Assembly (NCBI GenBank): GCA_019634415.1
Contig: JAHQVJ010000167.1
Location: forward strand, 1-63,418
Length of the DNA stretch: 63,418 bases
Reading direction: 5' to 3'
DNA from: Myxococcales bacterium
GTDB taxonomy: Bacteria; Myxococcota_A; UBA796; GCA-2862545
Shown: piece after piece, positions 1-7,746 of the stretch
Numbering within the stretch: position 1 is the first letter of the stretch
How the letters are laid out: every line of letters begins with the position of its first letter
The notes under the pieces: model-generated
Told to the model about the DNA's origin: nothing
The model's database searches: none
Seen by the model: the letters and a program-made list of their open reading frames with translations, nothing else
Translations under genes and position numbers: made by a program

Positions 1-11
1 AGAGGGGCCCA

Positions 12-67
12 TCGAAGCCCGAGCGAAATGGAGGAGCGGAGCGGAGGAATGTAGCGAAGGGCTTCGA
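12..67. repeat. Inverted repeat, REP-like
   Basis: Nine-base perfect inverted arms (TCGAAGCCC at 12-20 and GGGCTTCGA at 59-67) flank a purine-rich 38-base centre. Extra GGGG/CCCC bases lie outside the arms. It sits in the gene-free left edge, downstream of the penicillin-binding protein gene. It could be an intergenic repeat unit or the terminator of a gene outside the window. The function is unknown. Confidence 0.4.
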
Positions 68-160
68 CCCCGTGCCGCGCAGCGTTGATCGGTAGGGCAA
101 CGCCGGGAACAGCTCGAAGAGCTTTCCCGAGTGTTGCTAGGGCGGCGTTCAGCAACGCAC

Positions 161-195
161 GAAGGCCCGCTCCCAGCAACTGGGGGCGGGCCTTC
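161..195. terminator. Strong hairpin terminator after the PBP gene
   Basis: A 15-bp stem (161-175 with 181-195, one G-U pair) closes a 5-base loop (GCAAC). It lies just beyond the stop of the minus-strand penicillin-binding protein gene. On the plus strand it is followed by TTCGTC. There is no long U tract, so it probably acts as a GC-rich terminator, possibly in both directions. Confidence 0.6.
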
Positions 196-211
196 TTCGT
201 CGGGGGCAGCG

Positions 212-3200
212 CTACGGAGCGTCGTCGGCGGCCTGTCTGGCGGCCTTCTCTTCCTGTCTACGACGGCGGCGCTCGTCGCGAGCCGCCTCCTCCGTGCCCG
301 GGGAGATCCGAGGGGGCCGCTCGAGGTCGGGCACCTCGAGGTCGGGCTCTTGCTCCACCAGCGACTGCACCACCAACGTCATCGCCTCCGTCTCCTCGGC
401 CAGCGGCACGACGAGCCCGGTCTTGGGATCCACGAACGTGCGTGCCAGGCCACTGCCCGTGTTCAAGGGCCAGGCCTCGTTGGGCTCCAGCTCCACGTTG
501 GTCGGGGGCTCGCCGAGCAAGCCGCTGTCGGCCAGTCCCTGCACCGTGCCCATCCAGGCCGGCAGCGCACCCGACGAGCCAGCGAGCCGGATCCGCCCCT
601 TGGACATCGAGCGGTTGTCGTCGTAGCCCACGTAGGCCCCGACGACGTAGCCGCCGGCGACGGCGTACCCACCCGGCTGCGCCACCGGTGCGTAGCCCAG
701 GAACGCGGCGTTCTTGAAGTCGTTGGTGGTGCCCGTCTTCCCTCCCACCGGTAGGGGGCTCCCCCCGGAGGTGAGGGTCTCCTTGGCCCGCCGACCCGTT
801 CCGTGGAGCACCACGTTGCGGAGGATGTCGGTGGTCATCTCCCCGATGGGCCGCTCCGCCACCTGGGTGGGCGTCGGCACGGCGCGGTACAGCACGTTGC
901 CGTCCACGTCGCGGATCTCCTGGATCAGAAGGGTGGCGTTGGGCACCTTGGCCACCTCGTCGCCACGAGAGCGCCCTGGGAACTCCCACGCCGTACCCGA
1001 CACCAACCCGGTGTACAGGATCGCAGCCTCCTCCAGCGTGATCTCGGAGGCACCCAGGGGCATGGAGAGCACCTGGCGCACCTCGGTCTGCACCCCGTAC
1101 TGCTCCGCCAGGGAGCTGACGTAGCGCATGGAGAGCAGCACGCGGAAGTCCTGGTGCCAGTACAGGACCTCCGGATCGTACAGATCCGGCTTGTCGTCCA
1201 TCAGATCCCAGGCCGCCTTGCGACGCTCCAGGGCCGCCTTCACGGCCTCCAGCGTGCCCAGCGCCAACCGGTCGTCGATGCGCAGATGCTCCACTTCCAC
1301 CAGCTGAGGGCCGCGTCGCGCTGCTCGGCGGCGCTCCCGACGGGTCATCTCCTCGTCGTCGACCGCCTCCTCCTCGTCGTCACCGCCGCCGAAGAGCCCC
1401 TCGAGCAGCCCCTTCCGCTCGCGCTCGCTTCCATCCGAGCCCTCTGCACCTTCGCCATCCTGCACGTCGGCCGGAACCCCGTCCTCGCCGTCTTCCGTGG
1501 GCTCCACCTCGTCGCCCGTGGGCAAGCTGTCCAAGAAGTCCCGATCGGGCTTCACGTAGCCCTCGGGCACTCCCTTGCAGTTGACGAGGATCTGGTCCTC
1601 GTCGAGCAGCACCGTCAGATCGGAGACCGCATCGGCGTTGGGGACCAGCCGCTTGTTCAGCGCCTCCGCCAGCGCGCCGTACTGGAAGCGACAGCCCTCG
1701 ATGGTCCCTCGCAGCGTGCGCCAGTCGTTGCCCAACGCCCGCTGCTTCCAGGCACGCGTCGACGGTCCCTCGCGCGACACGCGGCTGCGCTCCGGCCCGA
1801 AGTTCCAGCCGTAGAGCAACGACTGCAGTGCCACCTTGTCTTCCGGATGATCCGACGAGGCGATGCTGGCCAGCACCTCGTGGCGGGCCTGCAGGTACAG
1901 TCCCTCCTCCACCCGCTTGGGGGTGGGCAGCACACCCATCTCCTGCACCCGCAGGCGGTAGGGCTTGAGCTCCTCCCCCTCTCGTCGAGCCATGTCGAAG
2001 GCCACCGCCAGGTCGTGGATCTGATCGGTGTTGAGGCTGTCGAGGAGGTGGTAGAGCAACCAGATCGAGGCCAGGTTCTCCGAGTTCACACCCGCCCAGG
2101 CCAGCGAGACCTCGGGTGCAGGGGTGTGATCAGGACGTGGGTAGTAGAAGGTGGTGGAGAACGGAAAGACGTTGCGCTGGTTGTCGATCACGTCGGTGGG
2201 CTGCCAGCCGAGCTTCATGGCCGCGTGATAGACGAGCGGCTTCCAGGTCGAGCCGAACTGGCGTAGCGCGGTGGTCCGGTTGAAGTTCCGGTTGTCGTTG
2301 CCGCCCACCAAGGCGCGCACCTGACCATCCTGAACCACGCTCACCGCCCCCTGCAGCTCGGGACGCACCTCGAGGTCGCAGTACGCGATCTCGTCCACCA
2401 CCTCGCGGACCGACGCCAGCACGATGGACTCGTCGGGGATGGCGTTGATGAAGGCGTCCACCTCCTTGGTGGGGACCTTGGCGCGCGGATCCTCCTTCTT
2501 GCCGCGCCAGCTCGCCACCGCCACGCGCACCACGGCCTCGCGGTCCACGATGCACAGATGGCCACCCAGATCGAGGCGCATGGTGCGCTTGCCCGCACCA
2601 CCCTCGTGCATCGCCACCTTGGCGATCCGGTACTCGTGGCGCCGAGGTGGGTAGTCCGGGTCGAAGCGCGGCCCGCGATGCCCCTCGAGCACGAACTCGG
2701 CGGGTCCCAGGGCCTCCATCCAGGTTCCCACCTCGGTGAGGTGGTGCCACAGCGCGTAGGTGGCCTCGCGCTGCGCGTGCGGATCGAGGGTCGTGATGAC
2801 CCGCAGCCCCGCCGTCTCGGCGCTCTCGATGCCCGCCGAGCCGAGGATCTCGTCGAACGGAGGCTCGTCGAGGCGGCGAGCCACCTCGTCGAGCACAGCG
2901 GAGCTCTCGAACCGGAAGGAGCCACGCTTGAAGGGCAGCTTGAAGCCGTCCTCCAGCAAGGCCGTCGCCTCCTGCTGCAGCGTGGCGGCCGCCTGCAAGC
3001 GGGTCTGCGCCGCCGATGCATCGGAGGAGTCGACGGCAGGCCGTGCCAGGTTCTCCGGCCGCTCCGCCACGATGCGCTCCAGCACGTAGCGCGTGCGCTC
3101 GTGAGCTCGCGTGATGGCGCGCTCGCTGCGAGCCGCATCCCCGAGGAAGGGATCGTAGTACGACGGCGCCTTCACGAGACCCGCCAAGAAGGCGCACTCC

Positions 3201-3871
3201 GCCACGGACAGATCCTCGACCTCCTTGTCGAAGAAGTGCCGAGCCGCGATGCCCAGCCCGCGCCCGTTCCCGGAGACGTGGAACTGGTTGACGTAGAACT
3301 CCAGGATCTCGGCCTTGTCGTAGTGCCGCTCCAGGCGCAGCGCGTTGAGCAGCTCCACCAGCTTGGCACGCAGCGAGCGATCGGGGCGATAGTACAGGTT
3401 CTTGGCGGTCTGCTGCGTGAGGGTGGAGCCTCCGGCCACCACGCTCCCGGAGCTGATGTTGTCGCGCATGGCGCGGGCGATGCCCTTGGGGTCCACACCC
3501 CAGTGACGCCAGAACCGACCATCCTCGGCGGCGACGATGGCCATCACGTAGGCCGACGGCAGATCCTCGAAGGGCACGAACTGGCGATGTTCCTCTTCGA
3601 AGAACACGCCCACGTGGGAGTCACCATCGGCGTAGTAGACCGGAGACTCTTGGGCGATGATCGAGCGGACGTGCTCGCGGGACAGGTGAGGCCCGGGATT
3701 GGCCACCACGTAGACCTGGTAGGCCACCACCGTGATGACCACGGCCAGGATCGCCACCACGGCCAGACCCACCGACCCCACCACCCCAAAGCCGGCGAAC
3801 CCCTTCAGGCAGCCCAGCATCCGTACGCGTGGGGGCTCGTCGGGTTCAGGACGGAACGGTCTGTCAGCCAT
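212..3871 (-). CDS. Class A penicillin-binding protein (transglycosylase/transpeptidase), extra long
   Basis: A bifunctional peptidoglycan synthase of about 1219 aa. A membrane anchor lies at residues 28-55. The GT51 glycosyltransferase region follows, with the catalytic stretch AAEDGRFWRHWG (about 114-125) and GGSTLTQQTAKN (about 147-158). The transpeptidase motifs are STWK (541-544), SEN (about 597-599) and KTG (1045-1047). The family is usually 650-900 aa. Here about 445 residues separate SEN from KTG, including a very acidic and then basic low-complexity part (DDEEEAVDDEE, then RRERRRAARR), so a large insert is present. The ATG at 3871 begins MADRPFRPEP and overlaps the end of the upstream glycosyltransferase gene by 8 bases, which implies translational coupling. 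The C-terminus is charged (RRRRRQEEKAARQ). The enzyme should act at the periplasmic face of the inner membrane. Confidence 0.9.
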   Translation of the reverse strand: MADRPFRPEPDEPPRVRMLGCLKGFAGFGVVGSVGLAVVAILAVVITVVAYQVYVVANPGPHLSREHVRSIIAQESPVYYADGDSHVGVFFEEEHRQFVPFEDLPSAYVMAIVAAEDGRFWRHWGVDPKGIARAMRDNISSGSVVAGGSTLTQQTAKNLYYRPDRSLRAKLVELLNALRLERHYDKAEILEFYVNQFHVSGNGRGLGIAARHFFDKEVEDLSVAECAFLAGLVKAPSYYDPFLGDAARSERAITRAHERTRYVLERIVAERPENLARPAVDSSDASAAQTRLQAAATLQQEATALLEDGFKLPFKRGSFRFESSAVLDEVARRLDEPPFDEILGSAGIESAETAGLRVITTLDPHAQREATYALWHHLTEVGTWMEALGPAEFVLEGHRGPRFDPDYPPRRHEYRIAKVAMHEGGAGKRTMRLDLGGHLCIVDREAVVRVAVASWRGKKEDPRAKVPTKEVDAFINAIPDESIVLASVREVVDEIAYCDLEVRPELQGAVSVVQDGQVRALVGGNDNRNFNRTTALRQFGSTWKPLVYHAAMKLGWQPTDVIDNQRNVFPFSTTFYYPRPDHTPAPEVSLAWAGVNSENLASIWLLYHLLDSLNTDQIHDLAVAFDMARREGEELKPYRLRVQEMGVLPTPKRVEEGLYLQARHEVLASIASSDHPEDKVALQSLLYGWNFGPERSRVSREGPSTRAWKQRALGNDWRTLRGTIEGCRFQYGALAEALNKRLVPNADAVSDLTVLLDEDQILVNCKGVPEGYVKPDRDFLDSLPTGDEVEPTEDGEDGVPADVQDGEGAEGSDGSERERKGLLEGLFGGGDDEEEAVDDEEMTRRERRRAARRGPQLVEVEHLRIDDRLALGTLEAVKAALERRKAAWDLMDDKPDLYDPEVLYWHQDFRVLLSMRYVSSLAEQYGVQTEVRQVLSMPLGASEITLEEAAILYTGLVSGTAWEFPGRSRGDEVAKVPNATLLIQEIRDVDGNVLYRAVPTPTQVAERPIGEMTTDILRNVVLHGTGRRAKETLTSGGSPLPVGGKTGTTNDFKNAAFLGYAPVAQPGGYAVAGGYVVGAYVGYDDNRSMSKGRIRLAGSSGALPAWMGTVQGLADSGLLGEPPTNVELEPNEAWPLNTGSGLARTFVDPKTGLVVPLAEETEAMTLVVQSLVEQEPDLEVPDLERPPRISPGTEEAARDERRRRRQEEKAARQAADDAP

Positions 3872-4895
3872 GGGCAAGCTCCTTGAGCGTCGTCTCGAAT
3901 CGATCGACCATGCGAGAAGTGGGCCATTGTGCCGCGATGGCGCGCCATCGGGAACTGGGGGAGGCGGTCTGCCAGGCGTAACGGACCGCGCGAGCGAATC
4001 CTTGCACGTCGTCCGGGTCGCCGACCACGAGCGCGCGGTCGTCCACGATCTCGGCGGCACCGTCCCGAATCGTCGTCACCGGCGGAACACCGCAGGCCAG
4101 TGCCTCGAGCACCACGTTGGCCGAGGCGTCGTAGCGCGTGGGGTGGAGCAGCACGTCCACGGCCGGCAGGATCCGAGCAGGATCGCTGGTGCGGGCCAGC
4201 ACGAGGCGATCCCCCAGCAGCGTTCGAGCCCAGCGCAGCCGCGCGCGCTGGCGGGCATCGGTCCCCATCACCACCAACCGGTCGGCCGGATCAGCGGCTC
4301 GATCGAACCCTCGCACCGCGACCTTCCACCCCTTGCGAAACCAGCCGTGGGCACAGAACAACGCCACGCGCCCCCGAGCTCCCCAGGCTGCCCGGAGCTG
4401 GCCCCGGCTCGACGCATCTGGGGCGAAGCGTTGGAGATCCACCCCGTTGCGCACCAGGGCCAGTCGGTGGGCCGACAGCCCATGAAAGGCCTGGATCTCC
4501 CCCATCACCCGCAACGAGTTGCAGACCACCAGCCGCGCCTGCTGGAGGCTGCGCCGCTCCCGTCGCTCCTCCAGCAGCTCGCGAGGACGACGGGAGCGCA
4601 GCGTTCGCCACACGCTCGTGGAGGAGGCGCGCAGCCAGGCGCGATGCACGCCTCCCGACGCCCGCACGACGTCGCAACCCGCCACGCGATCCAGGCCCAC
4701 GCGGACCCAGCCAGGGCGTGGGCCCGGAAGGTCGCGCAGCGGGGCGACGCTCACGGAGGCTGGGATGGCCGTGGCGAGGCCACACCACACGCGCACCTCG
4801 TGCCCACGCACAGCGAGGTGCCCGGCCAGCGCATGGGCGACCCCGGCCGTTCCGGATCCGGGTCCCATGCGAGAGACCACCACCTCCACCTTCAC
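3864..4895 (-). CDS. GT4-family glycosyltransferase (GT-B fold)
   Basis: A protein of 343 aa. The N-terminal half reads like a GT-B acceptor domain (MGPGSGTAGVAHALAGHL, a glycine-rich loop after the first strand). The C-terminal half carries the nucleotide-sugar signature HPTRYDASANVVLEALACG followed by VPPVTT. It probably transfers a sugar during lipopolysaccharide or other surface glycan assembly on the cytoplasmic side of the inner membrane. The GTG start at 4895 overlaps the stop of the upstream GT2 gene (GTGA), and its own stop overlaps the PBP start, so the three genes form one operon. The acceptor and sugar cannot be told from sequence. The open frame extends further upstream, but that extension runs antisense over tRNA-Cys and is rejected. 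Confidence 0.8.
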   Translation of the reverse strand: MKVEVVVSRMGPGSGTAGVAHALAGHLAVRGHEVRVWCGLATAIPASVSVAPLRDLPGPRPGWVRVGLDRVAGCDVVRASGGVHRAWLRASSTSVWRTLRSRRPRELLEERRERRSLQQARLVVCNSLRVMGEIQAFHGLSAHRLALVRNGVDLQRFAPDASSRGQLRAAWGARGRVALFCAHGWFRKGWKVAVRGFDRAADPADRLVVMGTDARQRARLRWARTLLGDRLVLARTSDPARILPAVDVLLHPTRYDASANVVLEALACGVPPVTTIRDGAAEIVDDRALVVGDPDDVQGFARAVRYAWQTASPSSRWRAIAAQWPTSRMVDRFETTLKELAHG

Positions 4896-5641
4896 GGGAA
4901 CTCCCGCTGCAACACCCGCAGCCGATGCCACTTGAGCCCGGAGTACACGGCGCCGAGCGTGGCCACTGCGAGGCCATCCAAGCCGTCTCGCCACGCAGCT
5001 TTCAGTAGCATCGCATCTACCCAATGTAGCGCTGCATGCGCTGCCGGGTCCCACGGTCGCGCTCGCGCTCCTCGACGTGCGAGCGCCTCGGCGTGGATGC
5101 GGGTGTAGCGGTCGATGGTGGACAGATGCTCCCAGATCGTTCGGTAGGGTTGATGGCCGATGTCGCCCACCAGCTGATGGACCGGGCCCTCCACCTGCAG
5201 CAGGTCGTGGGGGTCGTCCCCCACCCACGCCCCTAGACCCGCACGCACCACCCTGAGCTTCCGGTCCGGATACCACTTGCCATGGCCCATGGGCCGCCCC
5301 AGCCACTCGGACCTCCGAGCGAAGGCGAAGCCGCACGCCGCACCCGGGTCCTGCAGCGCGCGTCGGAGCGAGCGGCCCGCACGCTCCGTGAGCCACTCGT
5401 CGGCATCCAGCGACAGCACCCAGGGTTCCCGAGCCAGGGACAGCGCGTGGTTCTTCTGAGCCACGTGCCCCGCCCAGGGAGCCACCACCACGCGCGCTCC
5501 TTCCCGGCGGGCCACCTCCACCGTGGCATCCTGGCTCGAGGCGTCCACCAGCACCACGCGCTCCGATGCCCACGCCACCGAACGCAGACACCGCCCGATC
5601 CGATCCGCCTCGTCCTTCGCGATCACCACCAACGCCAGCAT
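4892..5641 (-). CDS. GT2-family glycosyltransferase, WaaE/KdtX-like
   Basis: A protein of 249 aa with a GT-A fold. It opens with a typical strand-loop (LALVVIAKDEADRIGRCL) and has the metal- and UDP-binding DAD motif at residues 79-81 (VLSLDADEWL). The WYPDRKLR-type region and the C-terminal amphipathic half resemble LPS core beta-glucosyltransferases of the WaaE/KdtX group. It is the first gene of the three-gene minus-strand operon with the GT4 transferase and the PBP. It probably acts in LPS inner-core assembly. The exact linkage is not determinable. Confidence 0.8.
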   Translation of the reverse strand: MLALVVIAKDEADRIGRCLRSVAWASERVVLVDASSQDATVEVARREGARVVVAPWAGHVAQKNHALSLAREPWVLSLDADEWLTERAGRSLRRALQDPGAACGFAFARRSEWLGRPMGHGKWYPDRKLRVVRAGLGAWVGDDPHDLLQVEGPVHQLVGDIGHQPYRTIWEHLSTIDRYTRIHAEALARRGARARPWDPAAHAALHWVDAMLLKAAWRDGLDGLAVATLGAVYSGLKWHRLRVLQREFP

Positions 5642-5656
5642 CCCACTCCCGCACCC

Positions 5657-5684
5657 TTGACGGCTTGCTCGATACAGATAGACA
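5657..5684 (+). promoter_or_regulatory. Candidate sigma-70 promoter for tRNA-Cys
   Basis: TTGACG (5657-5662) and TAGACA (5679-5684) are 16 bases apart and end 11 bases before the tRNA. The -35 match is good and the -10 match is weak. This call rests on pattern and position only. Confidence 0.35.
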
Positions 5685-5695
5685 GTCGCTCGGCT

Positions 5696-5768
5696 GGCGC
5701 CATACCCAAGTGGTTAAGGGAGAGGTTTGCAAAACCTCCATTCCCCGGTTCGAATCCGGGTGGCGCCT
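5696..5768 (+). tRNA. tRNA-Cys (GCA)
   Basis: A full cloverleaf can be drawn. The acceptor GGCGCCA (5696-5702) pairs with TGGCGCC (5761-5767). The anticodon stem-loop is GAGGT-TTGCAAA-ACCTC with anticodon GCA. The T-arm CCCGG-TTCGAAT-CCGGG is canonical. The discriminator base is T, the normal cysteine identity base. CCA is not encoded. Confidence 0.95.
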
Positions 5769-5910
5769 CCCTCCTTCCTCCGCCACGACGCGGTCCTCGC
5801 CCCCGATGCGACGATCCGTTGCGATCCCCACCCCATGAGCTGGGCTAAAGCTGCTGGTGCCGGGCACCGGTGACCGGTGCGGCGTGGGAGGAGATGTGCT
5901 CCAGGACGGC

Positions 5911-6543
5911 ATGATGGCGTTCGCCCTTCTCGGGGTGGACTGGGTTCTGTGGCTCCTGGTGATCATGAGCGTGCTCTGCATCGGTGTGAGCATCGAGCGC
6001 GCCGTGTACCTGATGCGGGACGGCACCGATCGAAGCAAGCTGCAGCGCGCGTTCCAGGACTTCCTCGGGGGCGGCTCCCGCGACGGATTCCACGAGAGCC
6101 TAAAGGGCATGGAGGGCTACCAGGCACGCGTGCTCACCTCCGGCCTCGATCTGTCGACTCGTGGTGTCGATGCCGCCGAGAAGGCCATGGTGAGCACCGT
6201 CACCGCCGAGAAGGTCCAGATGGAGCGAGGCCTGTCGCTGCTGGCCACCGTGGGGTCGAACGCCCCGTTCGTGGGCCTGTTCGGCACCGTGCTCGGCATC
6301 ATCCAGGCGTTCCGCGACCTGTCGGTCAACACCGCCGAGGCCTCCGAAGCCGTGATGGCTGGGATCTCGGAGGCCCTGGTGGCCACGGCGGTCGGGCTGA
6401 TGGTCGCCATCCCCGCGGTGGTCCTCTACAACTTGTTCATCCGGTTCGTGAAGGCGCGTCAGTCCCGTACCGAGAGCTTGGCCAACCTGCTCCTCGCCCG
6501 CCTCGAGGGAGACACACCAGCGGTGCCGGCACATGGCAAGTAG
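5911..6543 (+). CDS. exbB: ExbB/TolQ/MotA-family proton channel
   Basis: About 210 aa with three membrane segments: residues 5-25 (WVLWLLVIMSVLCIGV), about 110-135 (GSNAPFVGLFGTVLGIIQAF) and about 155-180 (VATAVGLMVAIPAVVLYNLF). This is the ExbB/TolQ layout. With ExbD it converts proton motive force into work on a TonB-like protein. ATG 5911 is chosen, with AGGA at 5903-5906 upstream. GTG 5896 behind GGGAG is an alternative adding five residues. The gene overlaps exbD by 11 bases and begins a run of five overlapping genes (ExbB, ExbD, TonB, receptor, lipoprotein). It is also a candidate counterpart of Myxococcus AglR, which powers Glt/Nfs complexes. Confidence 0.88.
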   Translation: MMAFALLGVDWVLWLLVIMSVLCIGVSIERAVYLMRDGTDRSKLQRAFQDFLGGGSRDGFHESLKGMEGYQARVLTSGLDLSTRGVDAAEKAMVSTVTAEKVQMERGLSLLATVGSNAPFVGLFGTVLGIIQAFRDLSVNTAEASEAVMAGISEALVATAVGLMVAIPAVVLYNLFIRFVKARQSRTESLANLLLARLEGDTPAVPAHGK

Positions 6544-7006
6544 ACTCGGAGGCGGCGAAGACGACGTCATCGCCGACATCAACATCACGCCCTTCGTCGA
6601 CATCATCCTGGTGGTGCTGATCATCTTCATGGTCACCGCCACCCAGATCGTGCAGAGCTCGATCAAGGTGAACCTGCCGGAAGCGGCCAGCGGCGAGGGC
6701 ACGGAGTCCACCAGCCTTGGGCTCACCCTGCTGCCCGAAGGACAGCTCCTGCTCGACGGCGAAGAGATCACGCCGGATCGACTGCGCGAGGTCATCCGAG
6801 ACGCCAGGTCCGACGATGCAGACGTGGTGTGCCTGATCGCGGCAGACAAGGCCGTGGCCCATGGCCGGGTGGTGTGGCTGCTGGATCTGGTCAAGAGCGA
6901 AGGTGTGGTGAAGTTCGCGATCAACATCGACAAGGCCCAGATGGTGCCCAGCGATCCGGCAATCCGAGGCGAGGGCCGAGGAGTCCTCCCTCCCGAGGAG
7001 GGATGA
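6533..7006 (+). CDS. exbD: ExbD/TolR-family biopolymer transport protein
   Basis: A protein of 157 aa. The N-terminal membrane helix (about 20-42) carries the family motif ITPFVDIILVVLIIFMVTAT, and Asp23 is the conserved proton-carrying aspartate. The periplasmic domain (about 50-145) has the usual DGxxIxxDxL pattern (DGEEITPDRLREVI). It overlaps exbB at its start and tonB at its stop (ATGA). Only one ExbD-type gene is present, whereas the Myxococcus AglRQS motor has two TolR-like subunits. Confidence 0.9.
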   Translation: MASRLGGGEDDVIADINITPFVDIILVVLIIFMVTATQIVQSSIKVNLPEAASGEGTESTSLGLTLLPEGQLLLDGEEITPDRLREVIRDARSDDADVVCLIAADKAVAHGRVVWLLDLVKSEGVVKFAINIDKAQMVPSDPAIRGEGRGVLPPEEG

Positions 7007-7746
7007 TGCGCGCCGCGGCCCTGGAGGACCGCTCGGGCCCCGAGCGCTGGTTCCTGCTCGTGGCGCTCGTCGTCTCCGCGCTGCTTCACGTGGCGGTGAG
7101 CGCAGGCGTGTCCCAGCTCCCCCCACCCGCCGAGAAGGGCCCGATCTGGGTGGAGATGGCGGTTGCCACGGTCGAGCCGGAGCCCGTTCCGGAGCCAGAA
7201 CCCGAGCCGGAGCCGGAGCCAGAACCCGAGCCGGAACCCGAGCCCGAGCCCGAGGTGGTGGAGTACGAGCCCGAGGTGGAGGTGGAGACCGAGGCGAAGC
7301 CCGAGCCCGTCCCTCGCGTGGTGCAGGGGTTGACCGCCAACTCCTTCGCGGAGGGCGCTGGCACCGGGCTGGACGTGCGCGCCGGCACCACCACGGCGGC
7401 GAAGGCCACGGACGACACCATGGGTCTCGACGACGCCACGGAGTCCACCATCGTGCCCTTCGCCAGCGTGAGCAAGCCTCCGAAGGTCCGCTACAAGCCT
7501 GCGCTTCAGGCACCCCAGTCGGTCATCGACGCCAAGATCCAGGGACGGGTGGAGCTGCTGCTCACCATCGGCGCCGACGGCAAGGTCCTCGAGGCCCAGG
7601 TCGTGCAGGGGCTCACCCCCGACGCCGACGCCACCTGCCTGTCCACCATGCGTCGATCGCGCTGGAAGCCCGGAACCCGCGACGACCGACCCGTCACCGT
7701 CAAGAACGTGCCCTACTCCTGTCGCTACGAGATGTCCCTGGACTGA
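7003..7746 (+). CDS. tonB: TonB energy-transducing protein
   Basis: A protein of 247 aa. One N-terminal membrane helix is present (about 14-35, WFLLVALVVSALLHVAVSA), then a long Glu-Pro repeat spacer (about 55-85). The C-terminal TonB domain (about 160-247) contains ALQAPQSVIDAKIQGRVELL and IGADGKVLEAQVV. The EP spacer is typical of TonB crossing the periplasm. It overlaps exbD (ATGA) and the receptor gene (TGATG), so expression of the four genes is probably coupled. Two cysteines near the C-terminus (ATCLSTM and YSCRYEM) could form a disulfide. Confidence 0.9.
   Translation: MMRAAALEDRSGPERWFLLVALVVSALLHVAVSAGVSQLPPPAEKGPIWVEMAVATVEPEPVPEPEPEPEPEPEPEPEPEPEPEVVEYEPEVEVETEAKPEPVPRVVQGLTANSFAEGAGTGLDVRAGTTTAAKATDDTMGLDDATESTIVPFASVSKPPKVRYKPALQAPQSVIDAKIQGRVELLLTIGADGKVLEAQVVQGLTPDADATCLSTMRRSRWKPGTRDDRPVTVKNVPYSCRYEMSLD

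Noticed and set aside
803..2266. Long plus-strand open frame opposite the PBP gene
   Set aside because: Composition is His/Gln/Arg/Leu-rich without domain features, typical of an antisense shadow of a GC-rich gene.
5641..6110. N-terminal extension of the GT4 glycosyltransferase to 6110
   Set aside because: It would run antisense through tRNA-Cys and the exbB start. GTG 4895, overlapping the GT2 stop, gives a normal-length enzyme.
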